This document shows, piece after piece, positions 1-10,605 of a DNA stretch of 50,296 bases. The notes under the pieces were generated by a model that was given only the letters and a program-made list of their open reading frames with translations, was not told where the DNA came from and ran no database searches. How positions within the stretch are numbered: the first letter of the stretch is position 1; every line of letters starts with the position of its first letter. The stretch comes from Fragilariopsis cylindrus CCMP1102. Its lineage: Eukaryota; Bacillariophyta; Bacillariophyceae; Bacillariales; Bacillariaceae. The stretch spans positions 1-50,296 of the forward strand of contig FMBT01000562.1 in assembly GCA_900095095.1 (NCBI GenBank), in the 5' to 3' direction. The translations under genes and the position numbers were made by a program.

Positions 1-19
1 TACTATGTATAATTTAACA
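1..19 (-). repeat. Outer end of a copia LTR at the window edge
   Basis: The first 19 bases are identical to the last 19 bases of the two LTRs at 40096-40908 and 48689-49504. On the minus strand this is an LTR beginning TGTTAAAT, so a third copy of the same family lies just outside the window, either a solo LTR or a full element. Base 20 onward matches neither the interior nor the flanks of the other copies. Confidence 0.75.
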
Positions 20-159
20 GAAACTGATAGGAGGTGTCCTTGCTTGTCATGGCATTTAATTATTGTTTCTAATGCGCTTGTTATACTACCATCGGTTCTA
101 ATTTGTACATAACTGAGTAGATCTTGTACCCATGTGAGCTTGCTGTGTTATGGAAACTT

Positions 160-1960
160 CAAATGTTACTGTTGGTCCAATTGTTGCTCCTGTGGTTTTT
201 CCAATAGTACAGCTGTGAAGTCAACATATATCTTCCCGTTACCAAACACTTTGGTCCTGATCGGCGTGCTATCTATTTTTGGAGTATAATCATCTGTGCT
301 ATTATTCCATCTTAAGGTGTGTTCCGTGGATTTTATATTGTTGCCATTTTTGTTCATGCTTTGGTGTGTGTTGGTAAGTTTCACTTCCTTTGCAATATGC
401 ATTCCATGTTCCTGTTTTGCAATGGTTGTTTTTCCATTGTCCCCATGATACTTTCAGTTGTCTACCTATTATTAGTGGTGATAACATCTGCTTCCACAGT
501 GTCCAACTTCTTGTGTTGGGTCTTTGTTGTTTTGTATTTGTTAATTTTGTCCGAAATTCCAAGTTGTCAGTGTTGCTATTTATTATCCCCTTTGCAAGGA
601 TAGTTCCACATATTGTGCTGATCTCACTTATATATATATGTCACACCCAGGTACATTATTTGTACACAGTTGATTTGTTTTATTTGGACCAGGGTAAGAT
701 CTAAATCATTTGCATGTTCCGTGATTGCAATGTCATTCACTCTAAGACTCTGTTGCACATAATTCACATCAAGATGGATTTTGGCGTCAATTTATTTTAG
801 ATAGTCTCCTATTGCTAGGATAAACTGACCCTGGACATATTCCAAATCCGTATTTGTTTTCTCTGGTAATGATGCTTGATATTGTGTCCAAGCATAAGCC
901 CTTCTTGACAGATATTTTTGGTATAGAGCTCTTCACTATATCTTTCAATTGTTTTGGTGTTAAGGATGAATGGGGCAGTGAATATTCAACTGACAGTCTC
1001 CGTACCGAGTCATAGAATATTTTTGCCTCTGATCTTGTTGCACTTGATGACTGATGAGTATATTGCTTGTGTTACTTCAATTGCCCTCTCTTTTATCTTC
1101 TCGTATTGAGGTATTACTGGTACCAGCTGGTGCTTTGTAATATATGTCCAAGATTTCTGCAAGGTTGATATATTATATTCTCGGATTGGATTTCAATGTT
1201 GTTACCCCTGTCATCTTTTAAGTCTATTGATAGGTTGGTGGTGGCACGCATTTCTGATATGCCACTATCCTGAAAATCATCATAAATCAGAGGTGGGCAT
1301 CTTCTTTTACTCGTTGGAGTAATTCTTGTACAGATGTATTCTCCTCACCTCCTGTTATACATTTGGAATCATCAACAAAACCGGCAATACTGAATCTTAC
1401 AAAAGTTTCTCCTGATGAGCAGGACAATAATATTCCATTTTAATTTTCTTATGGCAGTCGAATAGTACACTCAAGCTCAAGATAAAGCACCAAATCATTT
1501 GTGAGTTACCCCTAGTCCTGTTCCATGAATCGGATACTGTACACAATTTGTGTACGATGTCTTTGATACTTTTGTTGATAGTTTCAATATGAATTCTGCT
1601 TCTTTGAGTGTTTTTGCGTGAACAAATATCTTCCCTGCTAGGCTTGCTATTGCCATCAGGATTTGATCATAACATAAAGCTACATCGTTATCAAAGTTTA
1701 TTTAGGGTGTTTAGGTCAGCAGTGAATGATCCAATTGCAGTTCCTCTAGTAGTGTCACAGATGTACAGTCTCTCCCTGGACAACATCCATATTGCCCTTG
1801 ATTAAATGTTCCGTCTTCTTGTATACTGTCTTTCCATTTCAGTCCTAGCAATAGGTTCAAGTTTGCTTTGTATAAATATATCATCGTAGTCTGTGGCTTT
1901 TTACGTTCCTGCTTATTTAATCTTTAATTCTTCTCTCTTATGCGCCTCTTCCTGGCTATT
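160..1960 (-). pseudogene. Decayed reverse transcriptase of the diatom RT family
   Basis: On the minus strand, pieces in changing frames follow the order expected of a reverse transcriptase. A segment like LLGLKWKDSIQEDGTFNQGQYG lies near 1780-1880, then LLEELQLD and an INFDND...CYDQILM motif (first catalytic Asp region) near 1640-1750. YPIHGTG plus IWCF follow near 1480-1545, and the catalytic box FVDDS at 1365-1379. Further down come a PCRNLGH stretch near 1150, a YDSVRRLSVEYSLP-like segment near 950-1000, and RSWTLWKQ near 500. At least three frame changes and internal stops are seen, so the copy is dead. It resembles the widespread diatom RVT_1 proteins, probably of non-LTR type; the element class is inferred from memory of that family. 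It has no link to the copia pol at 40903-46260. Confidence 0.75.
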
Positions 1961-3254
1961 CGAAATTTGCCTGTCACCCATATACATCCTCATAGAACAT
2001 TTTCCCCAGAAGACCAAATTTATCCAAAACTTTCTGTCTCTATTTAACGTATAGATATCTATATTTTGTCTTATAAGTTTGTATTAAATGGATCTATACT
2101 GATGGAGCTTCGATTTATTACATTACCATTGTCATTATGATGGGATAATTTTCCATTTCAATTCTTAATGCACATAAAAATGATAAAAATGGGGGCTAGA
2201 AAAGGGGTTATTCATTTCATAACAAAATACTAAAAGGGGAGCCAAAAAAGTTGAAAAAACCCGCTAGAAAAGTACTCTGAATTTTAACAAATGGCTATAC
2301 TCGCGCAGATGAAATTTGATGTACTTTTTTTGCTTAAAATGAGTCATAAGTACACTAAATAAGTACACTGATTTGCGCATGGCGTACAAGAATAGATGGA
2401 AATGGAATAATAGCAGACACGAAGGAAGAAATAAAAAATTGATTACTGTCAGTCAATAAAATATTATGAGCCGTAAAAATTAAAAGGAAATATATATATC
2501 ATGAGAAACATTTAGGACTTCTATTCAATACTATAATCCTTATTAGCTCGAATAATTAAGATTTTGATCCTACGTAATGTATGCCACAATGGTTATCGTC
2601 AAACAACAGTAGAAGAGGTATCTCTTGGCACTTCTATTACCATACTATATTTTTAATAGATCACTTATCTCTTATTTAATCAATCTTATCATAAACAGTT
2701 TCATTTCCTCCTCGTCGCTCATAATTTAGTTTGGACGACGGCTGGACGAGGTACGAAATCCTCAACTCTAACCTTTACTTGTCCGGCAATTGTTTGAATC
2801 GCGTTTAGAGTTCTGATTATTAACCCGTTACTCGTAGAAACAGTTAAGTCTGGGCGGAAATTTAATTAACGTGATGATTGGTCAGAATTCACGTTACCTT
2901 TATATGCGAATCACAGATTCAACAGAAATTCATTTAGATATATTATTGGGTAAAGAACAACTACTGCCGCGGTGAGCGTAAGTACAGATCGTACATGGTA
3001 CGAGGTACGAGTACCTAGTGAATGTGAGACTGTTCCAGATGTATACTACTAGACTTCCGCACACGTACAGTGTTACTAATTGATCTATCTACTGTCAATG
3101 TTTGACCTGTATGTAAATAAATAAAATCCTACAATGCTTTACTCTAGTAGCTAGTAGGAGATGAAGGAAGCTGAGAGTCGTCGTGATACTCACCTGCCAT
3201 TGTCGAGTGAAGAAAGAGACATAAGACAATGCCTTTCCCTCCCGATTTGCTTGT
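1961..3254. other. Intergenic, AT-rich, no gene seen
   Basis: No ORF of substance or recognisable RNA gene. The segment holds short direct repeats (GCTAGAAAAG near 2197 and 2262) and a GGTACGAG(G)TACGAGTAC cluster near 2997-3014. It separates the decayed RT from the 3' end of the dioxygenase gene. Confidence 0.5.
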
Positions 3255-4091
3255 TTACGAAGCCATACTGACGTGCTGCTGTGTGGTATAAGATGGAAGA
3301 CCATGGAAGGCTTTCCTATCAGTGCTCGAAGTTGGCACCTTAAAATTATCCTGTCCAACGAGATCTTCCTTGACACGAAAATACTTGAATTCTTCCTCCC
3401 TACCGAGCACCTCAGGGGAGTCTCGAAAGGTAAAGGAAAACCGACTAGGATCATAGCTCATCCACTCGGGAGCATCGTCAAGCTTAATTTCCAGCACAGC
3501 ATGCTTAATTAATCGACAAGGTCCTCCAAACAGAAGGATATCCCCTGAGCGAAGCTCCACAGTGCGCTCTTCATCAGTGTCCAAATGCTTAAAGCCAAAG
3601 ACACACGTGGCACCAATCGAGAGATTCACCACTGGATGGTCCGACTTTCCATCGTTCTCGTAGATGTCCCGGTGCCACACAAGCCCTTCAGAGGTCGTGT
3701 AGAGGTTCAGCAAGACATGCGTACACTGCATGGCTGGCATGGACGTATCCGCAGCCCTGGAAGTAGAGACAGCATCGTTTGACAGCTGGATAAGATCTCT
3801 AGGGAAGCGAGTGGCGGCGTCGTAGATTCGGCCTCGACTCTCTCCTGTATTGAGGATCTTTTCGCCTTCCTTGTTGACTGTGTAGAACTCATCGCCAAAG
3901 TCTTTTGCCATTGCTGCAATTCTTTGACACGCCTCATCGTCAATAAAGTTTCTTAGGATTACAAGGCCAGGCTCAACTACTTCGACTCGCTTCTTCTGGC
4001 TCACACTGATAGTAGCTAGGGACAAGCATTCGGGTGCTACCATCAACGACCAGGCCATGGAAAAGAAGGTTGCGATTGTGGGGGGTGCCAT
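3255..4091 (-). CDS. AlkB-like 2OG-Fe(II) dioxygenase
   Basis: 278-residue protein with the double-stranded beta-helix core of AlkB-type iron/2-oxoglutarate oxygenases. The iron triad is visible as H140-x-D142 (WHRD) and H197 (IKHAV). The usual neighbours are present: NLSIGATCVFGF after the HxD, SGDILLFGGPCRLIKH before the distal His, and SRFSFTFR (R217, R223) that would bind 2-oxoglutarate. AlkB enzymes oxidatively remove alkyl groups from nucleic acids, and some relatives act on proteins; the substrate here is unknown. The start is an ATG giving a short hydrophobic N-terminus (SMAWSLMVAPECLSLA), which might be an organelle leader. No intron is needed. The upstream region (4208-4306) has a second copy at 5490-5590. 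Family assignment is confident, function is inferred. Confidence 0.85.
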   Translation of the reverse strand: MAPPTIATFFSMAWSLMVAPECLSLATISVSQKKRVEVVEPGLVILRNFIDDEACQRIAAMAKDFGDEFYTVNKEGEKILNTGESRGRIYDAATRFPRDLIQLSNDAVSTSRAADTSMPAMQCTHVLLNLYTTSEGLVWHRDIYENDGKSDHPVVNLSIGATCVFGFKHLDTDEERTVELRSGDILLFGGPCRLIKHAVLEIKLDDAPEWMSYDPSRFSFTFRDSPEVLGREEEFKYFRVKEDLVGQDNFKVPTSSTDRKAFHGLPSYTTQQHVSMAS

Positions 4092-4207
4092 ATTTACCGA
4101 GTATTGGATGGGTAGGTGTGCAGCAGTTTTCTCGGATTGAGCGAGAAGTGAGTTCTGAAATTATGATCACAGTCAACAAAAGTTCTACGGTTAAATTTCT
4201 CGTTTCA

Positions 4208-4306
4208 GCCACGTAGTGGTAATTGGGCTACTCCTCATTCTGCTGTGCTCAAACCTCCGAAGATTATGTGCGAGTCGAGTCGTCAAGTCTAAAGTGCTTA
4301 TTAATT
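4208..4306. repeat. Duplicated block, copy 1 (upstream of the dioxygenase)
   Basis: About 100 bases beginning GCCACGTAGTGGTAATTGGG are repeated at 5490-5590 with about 90% identity, differing by small indels. Copy 1 sits about 115 bases upstream of the minus-strand dioxygenase start, so it may cover promoter sequence. Each copy is followed by a tandem-repeat array, so the whole block was probably duplicated. Confidence 0.8.
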
Positions 4307-4463
4307 AGAAATGCGATTGGGTGGTACGGCTGTCCAACGATTCGATACAAACAAATTACATTACATGGTATGTGTAATGTAATTGATACTGATATAAAAT
4401 AATGATGCGATGCGTTTCGGTTTCTAATGGTTTCTTGTTCTTGTTTCTTGTTCTTGTACTTGA

Positions 4464-4880
4464 TACGCGATGTGTGTATTCTCTTTTTCGACCCATCGCA
4501 ACAAAGTTGACGAAGTAGTAAATAGATAAAAATAGAACCCATACCCTGGTACATACCGGACGAAAAAAGGCACTTAAAAATATAAATACGCGATGTATAT
4601 TCTCTTTTTCGCCCCATCGCGACAAAGTTGACGAAATAGTAAATAGATAAAAACAGAACCCATACCCTGGTACATACCGGACGGAAAAAGGCACTTAAAA
4701 ATAAATACGCGATGTGTATACGACTTGTATCCTCTTTTTCGCCCCATCACAACAAAATTGACGAAATAGTAAATAGATAAAAATAGAACCCATACCCTGG
4801 TACATACCGGACGGAAAAAGGCACTTAAAAATAAATACGCGATGTTTGTATTCTCTTTTTCGCCACATCATCATTAAAAA
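4464..4880. repeat. Tandem array, ~119-130 bp unit, three copies plus a partial
   Basis: Units start with TACGCGATGT at 4464, 4587, 4706 and 4836. Each holds CTCTTTTTCG, a (G/A)ACAAA(G/A)TTGACGAA box, AGTAAATAGATAAAAA, CATACCGGACG and GGCACTTAAAAATA. The last copy ends in CATCATCATTAAAAATG near 4880. ORFs across the array read the repeat itself and are not genes. Confidence 0.9.
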
Positions 4881-5140
4881 TGAGAGTATAACGGGTCTTA
4901 GTACACATCAACTGACGGATTTTTTAACCTTTTTAATTATTTATCATTCCATACGAACCTTTATTTCCGAACGAATATATATAACCCCTTGAATCAAAGT
5001 GAACTGCCTGCGTACAGTAGGATCGTTATACATTGTACTAAAAGTAGTCTGACAGTTGAAACTTGACACCAATCAACTGTGTTAAACTCAGCAAAACCTT
5101 CCGTAGCAGTTGAAGATCTTTTATTGCTGGATAATAACCG

Positions 5141-5380
5141 ATGATAAGGAGTCACAGAAATTTAGTGGGGATATATCTATACTGCTTTATTACTGTCATC
5201 TTCGTGTTGAAAGCGGAAGCATTAAATGTATTATTGACCGGCGGAAGTCAACACGTGAAAAAGTTTACAAAAGTCGGTCACGATGTCGAAGCTAAGGAGC
5301 GTCCCAAAGAGCATGAATGCCCCTTTGAAACGATTGATCACACAACAATTCCGCAACACAGCACTAGGATACGGGCGTAA
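5141..5380 (+). CDS. Possible small secreted protein
   Basis: 79-residue ORF starting MIRSHRNLVGIYLYCFITVI with a signal-peptide-like hydrophobic stretch ending near LKAEA, followed by a charged tail with a single Cys. A TATA-like stretch (ATATATATAACCCC) lies about 165 bases upstream. It overlaps another ORF (5283-5498) in a different frame, so the structure, possibly spliced, is unclear. No family is recognised; it may be a chance ORF between the two repeat arrays. Confidence 0.25.
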   Translation: MIRSHRNLVGIYLYCFITVIFVLKAEALNVLLTGGSQHVKKFTKVGHDVEAKERPKEHECPFETIDHTTIPQHSTRIRA

Positions 5381-5489
5381 CAAAAGAAACCTTGGGTGGC
5401 GTCAGAATATGAGTGACGAGAGCGCGGACGAGTGTCTGAAATCGATCCTCGAGTCGACATATATGAGCGACATTGAGACACGCGGCAAA

Positions 5490-5590
5490 GCCACGTAGTG
5501 GTAATTGGGCTACTCCTCATTCTGCTGTGCTCAAACTCGGAAGATCATGTGCGAGTCGAGTCGTCAAGAGTCTGAAGTGCTTATTATTTA
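5490..5590. repeat. Duplicated block, copy 2
   Basis: Second copy of the ~100-base block at 4208-4306. It is followed at 5726-5990 by further copies of the same ~120-bp tandem unit. Sequence before the block (5283-5489) is not shared with copy 1, so one duplication edge falls at about 5490. Confidence 0.8.
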
Positions 5591-5725
5591 GGACCAAAAC
5601 TTCAACTGGATTTCGCATTAGTACGGTAAGTAAAAGAGTGAGACTTCAATATGGTTCTTCAAGGATGGTCCAGGTTCAAGGAAGTAGGTAGTGTACTATT
5701 TATCTTAGTAAACAATGAAGCTCGT

Positions 5726-5990
5726 CGATATACAACAAAGTCGACGAAATAGTGCATAGATGAAAATAGAACCCTTACATACCGGACGAAAAAAGGCACT
5801 TAAAAATATAAATACGCGATGTGTGTATTCTCTTTTTCGACCCATCACAACAAAGTTGACGAAATAGTAAATAGATAAAAATAGAACCCATACATACCGG
5901 ACGAAAAAAGGCACTTAAAAATATAAATACGCGTTGTGTGTATTCTCTTTTTCGACCGATGGTTATTAAAAATGGCAGCGCTCTTGAACA
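5726..5990. repeat. Second tandem array of the ~120 bp unit
   Basis: Two units (boundaries TACGCGATGT at 5813 and TACGCGTTGT at 5928) plus partial ends. They are slightly shorter (115 bp) than those at 4464-4880 because CCCTGGTA is missing. The array ends CGATGGTTATTAAAAATGGCAGCGC, and a solitary relative of that tail occurs at 9128-9180. Confidence 0.85.
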
Positions 5991-6201
5991 ATTAACACTC
6001 TAATATCAATTCATACATCGCGAATTAGGTGTCTTCATTCGTGCTTCAACAACACTTTTTCAACTACTATAAGCCCTCTGTCGATTTATGACTAGACGGA
6101 CTGAGACTGATTATGGATCCTATGACCGCATTCACAGGCAGGTGGTATTAGAAGTAGTATTTGTCGAAACGCCATTCTTCTTGACTTTTAAGAAGAATCA
6201 G

Positions 6202-6304
6202 TACCGCGTATTCATTGTATTGGGAGGTAGAGTTTTCGCTATTATATTTACTGTACCGCGTATTCATTGTATGGGATGCAGAGTTTTCGCTATTATATTT
6301 ACTA
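6202..6304. repeat. 52-bp tandem duplication
   Basis: Two adjacent copies of a 52-base unit beginning TACCGCGTATTCATTGTAT and ending TTATATTTACT(G/A), at 6202-6253 and 6254-6304, with a few mismatches. An ORF at 6088-6441 runs through it but has no coding character. Confidence 0.8.
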
Positions 6305-6441
6305 CTAGTACATTACGCCTTAAAATATCAGTAAGCACACAGAATGGAAATAAGATTGTCTTTTGTTTTTGTTTCAATACCATAATCTCCTTAAACTTAT
6401 CATTGAAAAAAATTACAATCGAATTCAGAATATTGATTTAA

Positions 6442-6495
6442 TATTCATATACATACACATACACATACACATACGCATACGCATACGCATACACA
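6442..6495. repeat. Hexanucleotide microsatellite (CATACA / CATACG)
   Basis: About eight hexamers of CATACA or CATACG run directly up to the start codon of the HSF-family gene, so they form its 5' UTR or proximal promoter. Length variation here could alter expression; that is inference. Confidence 0.85.
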
Positions 6496-7650
6496 ATGAG
6501 AAATACCCGGAACGAGAAACAAGAGAATAAGGGGGTCGTTATAATACAGCGTAACTATCATAACTACTCGTCATATGAAACCCAATCCGACCAAGAAGGA
6601 GTGTTACATCAACAACAAAAACAAAGTAAGAAGCGTGCGGTATTTTTTCCTTTGAAATTACATGACATGCTTGATAGAGCAATTACCAACAATTATGCAC
6701 ATATCGTTTCGTGGCAGCCACATGGTCGATCATTCTTGATACACAAACCAAAGGAATTTGAGAAGATTGTCCTCCCATTGTGTAATTACAAACTAACGAA
6801 GTTATCAAGTTTTCAACGCCAATTGAATCTATACGGCTTTGAACGGATTACAATCGGACGTGACCGGGGTGGATATTACCATGAAAAATTCCTCAGGAAT
6901 AAACATGGTTTAGCAAATAAGATAGAACGCATCCAAGTAAAAGGTACTCGCGTTCGAGGTAGATCAAATCCAAGTCAAGAACCAAATCTTTGGAATATGC
7001 CATGGTGCGACGACGATGACGATGACGACAACTACGAGGAGTCTTCTTCGTCGCAGTATACTGCCACTACTACCGATAATGGTATTAGCAGTAGTAAAAA
7101 CGACCACAAGCCTGCTGTCGTGCATAGTAAAAACGGCATCGATACCATCACAAACAAAGATATCTCTTCAAGAAGTACGAGTACATCTCTATCGCATACT
7201 ATTTTCCCGTTCCCGAACAAGATCATGAGTCTCCCTGTGGAAAGATCAAATCTCCTTGCTATGAACTATCAAAATGCTACGTCGAACATGACGATGTCGG
7301 ACAATAAGTTCGATAACGAAGTTTTACCTATTACCCCGAATTCTTCTCAAACAGCATTACTAAATGATGATATCATTAGTTGCTGTGGCGACATTTTTAC
7401 CCAATTCATGGAACAGGGAGATTCTTTCTACGCTAGTGGAGTATGTCCTGTTCCACATTCAGGTTTAAAAGACATAGAAGGTTTCCACTGTGGATATAAT
7501 GATGATACTACAATTGGCATTCGAAATCACTATGATGAATATGCTGCTGCTGATAGTTATCATAGTAAGATTTTGACCAATCATTCACCTCCCATTGATA
7601 ACGGTGCAATAGATGAAGAGAATATGGTCTACTCTCACTGTCATTATTAA
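6496..7650 (+). CDS. HSF-type DNA-binding domain transcription factor
   Basis: 384 residues. An HSF DNA-binding domain spans roughly residues 47-150: FFPLKLHDML, ...SWQPHGRSFLIHKP..F, LTKLSSFQRQLNLYGFERI, and DRGGYYHEKFLR. These are the winged-helix signatures of diatom HSF-like factors, a family greatly expanded in diatoms. The usual KGTRVR follows the domain. The rest is low complexity: an Asp run near residue 175, Ser/Thr-rich stretches, and an acidic C-terminal half that could be an activation region. No clear heptad oligomerisation segment is visible, so trimerisation is uncertain. Nuclear, sequence-specific transcription control is inferred from the family. The ATG follows a CATACA/CATACG microsatellite. 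The target genes cannot be told. Confidence 0.9.
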   Translation: MRNTRNEKQENKGVVIIQRNYHNYSSYETQSDQEGVLHQQQKQSKKRAVFFPLKLHDMLDRAITNNYAHIVSWQPHGRSFLIHKPKEFEKIVLPLCNYKLTKLSSFQRQLNLYGFERITIGRDRGGYYHEKFLRNKHGLANKIERIQVKGTRVRGRSNPSQEPNLWNMPWCDDDDDDDNYEESSSSQYTATTTDNGISSSKNDHKPAVVHSKNGIDTITNKDISSRSTSTSLSHTIFPFPNKIMSLPVERSNLLAMNYQNATSNMTMSDNKFDNEVLPITPNSSQTALLNDDIISCCGDIFTQFMEQGDSFYASGVCPVPHSGLKDIEGFHCGYNDDTTIGIRNHYDEYAAADSYHSKILTNHSPPIDNGAIDEENMVYSHCHY

Positions 7651-8227
7651 CAACAGCAACTTTCTTGGTGAACGTCATCTCCAGAAGGAGGAATCAAAAC
7701 GTTTCAAGTCAGATACAAAAGAAAAAAAGGGAAGATAGCTATCAAGATGGATCACAGCCATCTTCAAAAAAGATTTCCATTATAAACAACAAATTTTTGA
7801 TGAGCGTGACCATCTCCAGTCTAAAAAAAAATTCAAACAGAATATACTGGTACACGTCCTGGTAATATTTCTATTTTTGATTCAGACACTTTTCTTAGAT
7901 TGCAATAATTATGTTGCACGTCGAGAAAAGTGATTCTGCTACAAAATGGCGGCAAATTTAGCTCAAGCTAATAAGTTCTGCTATATCATTTCATTACATG
8001 AGAAAAAAGATGAGAACGTGTTAGGTATGAGGTGTCATCCCGTCATCATTTACCAGATACCTAACACTCTTCACATTTCTGTATGAAAATTAACACAGTA
8101 ATTAGAATTTGAAATTAAAAAAACAATCTTTAGTCTAAAGAGAGCAGACAGCATTAGCCAGTCTACTACTACTGTATAAGTACAATAAGGATGGTCGCAT
8201 TTTGACTGTGTGCTAAGAATACTATAC

Positions 8228-8321
8228 GCCTAGAAAAAACGAGTCCGTTGATCATATGGACACGTCCATGTTATGCCTAGAAAAAATGAGTCCGTTGTCT
8301 ATATGGACACGTCCATGCTAT
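8228..8321. repeat. 47-bp tandem duplication with internal inverted repeat
   Basis: Two adjacent units beginning GCCTAGAAAAAA (8228-8274 and 8275-8321). Each contains GTCCGTTG...ATATGGAC, whose ends pair as GTCC/GGAC around an ATAT core, and ends ACACGTCCATG. The central few bases differ between copies while the flanks are kept. Confidence 0.85.
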
Positions 8322-8919
8322 GGTACATTGAAGTATCGTTAACTACTGTATTAAGTGTATCTATTTATTTTCTATTTCATCTCTTCAATCGATTGCTAGA
8401 AAGTACTGGTAGGTCCCATCGCTGTATTGTTTAATTTTGCTTGTTGTCGATTTATTTTCATCATGAAAATAAATCTCATCATTGATCATCTGCTTGATTC
8501 CGCGACGAACACCGTCCACTGCACATTCGCGTCTTACAAGAGCAGTAGTGAATTCGACATGTATTATTAGCGTAAATATCAATTTTTAGATTCATCATAC
8601 GTTACTGTACTTAAGAATAAAAGGAAAATGGGTTAGCAGGGGCAATACAGTAGGAAACTGGGAATGAATTGGAACTTCAATTGTACTAGTAGTACACGGA
8701 AAGAAGTATTGAGAGTTTTTTAATGCGCGACGAACATATTTCTCATTCTCCAAGAGAACTTATTTTTCTTACTACTTCAAGCTTGAAGCTAAAAGTACGT
8801 TATGTAGCTTACATCTATTAGAGAATATTAGGATATACTAGTACTTTAAAAGTATATTCCTATTCCTTGAAACCTTCATAAATTTGATGCCAGGTCAGAT
8901 TAAGAACGTCGTAAAATAA

Positions 8920-8983
8920 TCCAATCAATCAATCGATCAATCAATCAATCAATCGATCAATCAATCGATCGATCAATCGACTA
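8920..8983. repeat. ATCA/ATCG tetranucleotide microsatellite
   Basis: About fifteen tetramers of AATC/GATC type (CAATCAATCGATCAATCAAT and so on). A shorter relative, AATCAATCAATCAATC, occurs at 32226-32248. Confidence 0.85.
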
Positions 8984-9127
8984 ACGTGATTGATTCATTT
9001 TTTCGCTCCTCGGACCTTGGCTTCAACAATGAGAACTTAATTACAGACTACGGACCATACGTAATTGCATGTATAAATAAAATTATTTATCTTGATAATA
9101 ATAAAGCTATTATTATGATGATATAAT

Positions 9128-9180
9128 GTTCTCTTTTCGCTTTTCATTCATCATTATAAATGGCAGCGCAATCTTAAATA
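9128..9180. repeat. Solitary relative of the tandem-array tail
   Basis: Shares TTCTCTTTTCG, an ATCATTATAAA-like segment and ATGGCAGCGC, in the same order and spacing, with the ends of the arrays near 4851-4880 and 5943-5990. It lacks the rest of the unit. Confidence 0.6.
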
Positions 9181-10026
9181 ATCATAATCATTTCGGATGC
9201 TTTTACTTTCAGTAATACCATACCACTGCTAGTACTATTTTACTAATGCCTTTCAATACCTCTAATGCTGTCGTTAATTGTCTTTGCTACGTCACCTTAA
9301 ATTGATAAATCAATCATTGTCAATGTCAAAAAGTTGAGTAGAATGATTGATACCTGCTTCTTCATCTTGTTTCTTCTCCTTCTTTGTTTCCACTCCAGCT
9401 GCATCAGTTCACAGCAACCTCGTCGGTATTCCATTCTACATCATGTATGTATATATCGTTAATAATTGTGACGACGACGACGACGACGACGACAGCAACA
9501 ACAACAACAATAAAAAAATCCAGTGCGTGTTGTACGGTATGCTTGTTATGGTATGGTATGGAAGAATGGACATGACAATCAGTCATCACACAAAGCGGTA
9601 GTGCTGTTGTAGTAGTAGTAGTAGTAGTAGTAGTAGAAGTAGGACGTAGGACGTAGGAGTAGAGAGTCACATCTGATACGCTTTACAACATGTTAGTAGT
9701 AGTTCTTTAGCTACTACTACACTGTACTAAAACTTACTCTCCTAAAAATATGTCTCACGTTTGATAAGTTTAATAGTTTTCTTTTATTATTATTTTTATT
9801 CTAATTGGAATATATTTCGATGATTGTAGGATTACAAAAAAGAGAAAATGGTATATACCCTTCACACGGTCATTAAATAGTAGATAGACGATTATAAGAT
9901 ATATACTGTAGAATTTCAATAGTTCATCATCGAACACGATATGCACATTGTTAAAGTTGCATAAATCATAGTTATAATACTATACGGGTTACCTGTGCAT
10001 TATTTATTTATTTATTTATTTTTATT

Positions 10027-10605
10027 TTAATGTCCACCATTTAATGTTAATTCTAATTCACCTTTTAATTGTTCGACTTTTAATCCATTCCCTCGTAAGA
10101 CTTTATTTTTTTCCTCTAGATCCGTGATTTCACTACAAAGTGTTTCAAAATAGTTTATGGCAGCATCGGTGGCTTCCTTGGCCTCCTCTGCATCATCATC
10201 ATAATAGACGGTTTCGACACTATCTTTTAAATCATCAATACACATCCTGGCTTCGACAAATAAATCTTGAAATTCATTTAATCTTTTTTGTATTTCAGTT
10301 GGATCTAATGAGGAGGAACCTGTTGTTGCTGTTGTTGATGATGTAAAGTATCGACCACGACTGGACAATGACGGAAACGACGATGATAATGCTTGAATTG
10401 TCGGTCGTAGTTGTTGTCCTGTCTTTCTTTGTGTGATAGTGTGACGACTGCTACTACATGGAGTGGTAATAAACGGCGCCGTCGTCATCGTCGTCGTCGT
10501 TGATAACAATCTGGTAGGCTGAGCTACTGCGGCTTCTCGTAGAAGTCGACGACTACCAGGTACTACTACAGATAATCGTAACGGTGATGATAAAGAAGAC
10601 AACAT
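10027..10605 (-). CDS. Small predicted mitochondrial protein, conserved-looking
   Basis: 192 residues. The first ~100 are rich in Ser, Thr and Arg with few acids, like a mitochondrial targeting sequence. The last ~90 are acidic and helical (LDPTEIQKRLNEFQDLFVEA ... DDLKDSVETVYYDDDAEEAK ... ITDLEEKNKVLRGNG), likely a helical hairpin or short coiled coil. An in-frame stop nine codons upstream (10633-10635) supports the ATG at 10605. I do not recognise a named family. The ordered, charged C-terminal half argues for a real gene. Confidence 0.7.
   Translation of the reverse strand: MLSSLSSPLRLSVVVPGSRRLLREAAVAQPTRLLSTTTTMTTAPFITTPCSSSRHTITQRKTGQQLRPTIQALSSSFPSLSSRGRYFTSSTTATTGSSSLDPTEIQKRLNEFQDLFVEARMCIDDLKDSVETVYYDDDAEEAKEATDAAINYFETLCSEITDLEEKNKVLRGNGLKVEQLKGELELTLNGGH

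Larger units (their letters stand above)
7651..10026. other. Gene-poor region with repeats
   Basis: No supported gene in about 2.4 kb. An 11-bp inverted repeat GTGTTAGGTAT (8018-8028 and 8057-8067) could form a hairpin. There is a 47-bp tandem duplication at 8228-8321, an ATCA/ATCG microsatellite at 8920-8983, and GAC and GTA runs at 9470-9500 and 9611-9640. A fragment related to the array tail lies at 9128-9180. A 65-codon minus ORF at 8385-8582 has no recognisable features. Confidence 0.6.

Noticed and set aside
4264-4694. Two minus ORFs of 112-117 codons
   Set aside because: They read through the ~120-bp tandem repeats and repeat the same peptide.
6088-6441. 117-codon ORF upstream of the HSF gene
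   Set aside because: It spans a 52-bp tandem duplication and has no domain or signal; the repeat explains the open frame.
6442-6495. CRISPR-like short repeats
   Set aside because: A simple CATACA/CATACG microsatellite without spacers.
9347-9601. 84-codon ORF with an Asp run
   Set aside because: It is a translation of GAC microsatellite with no coding signals on either side.
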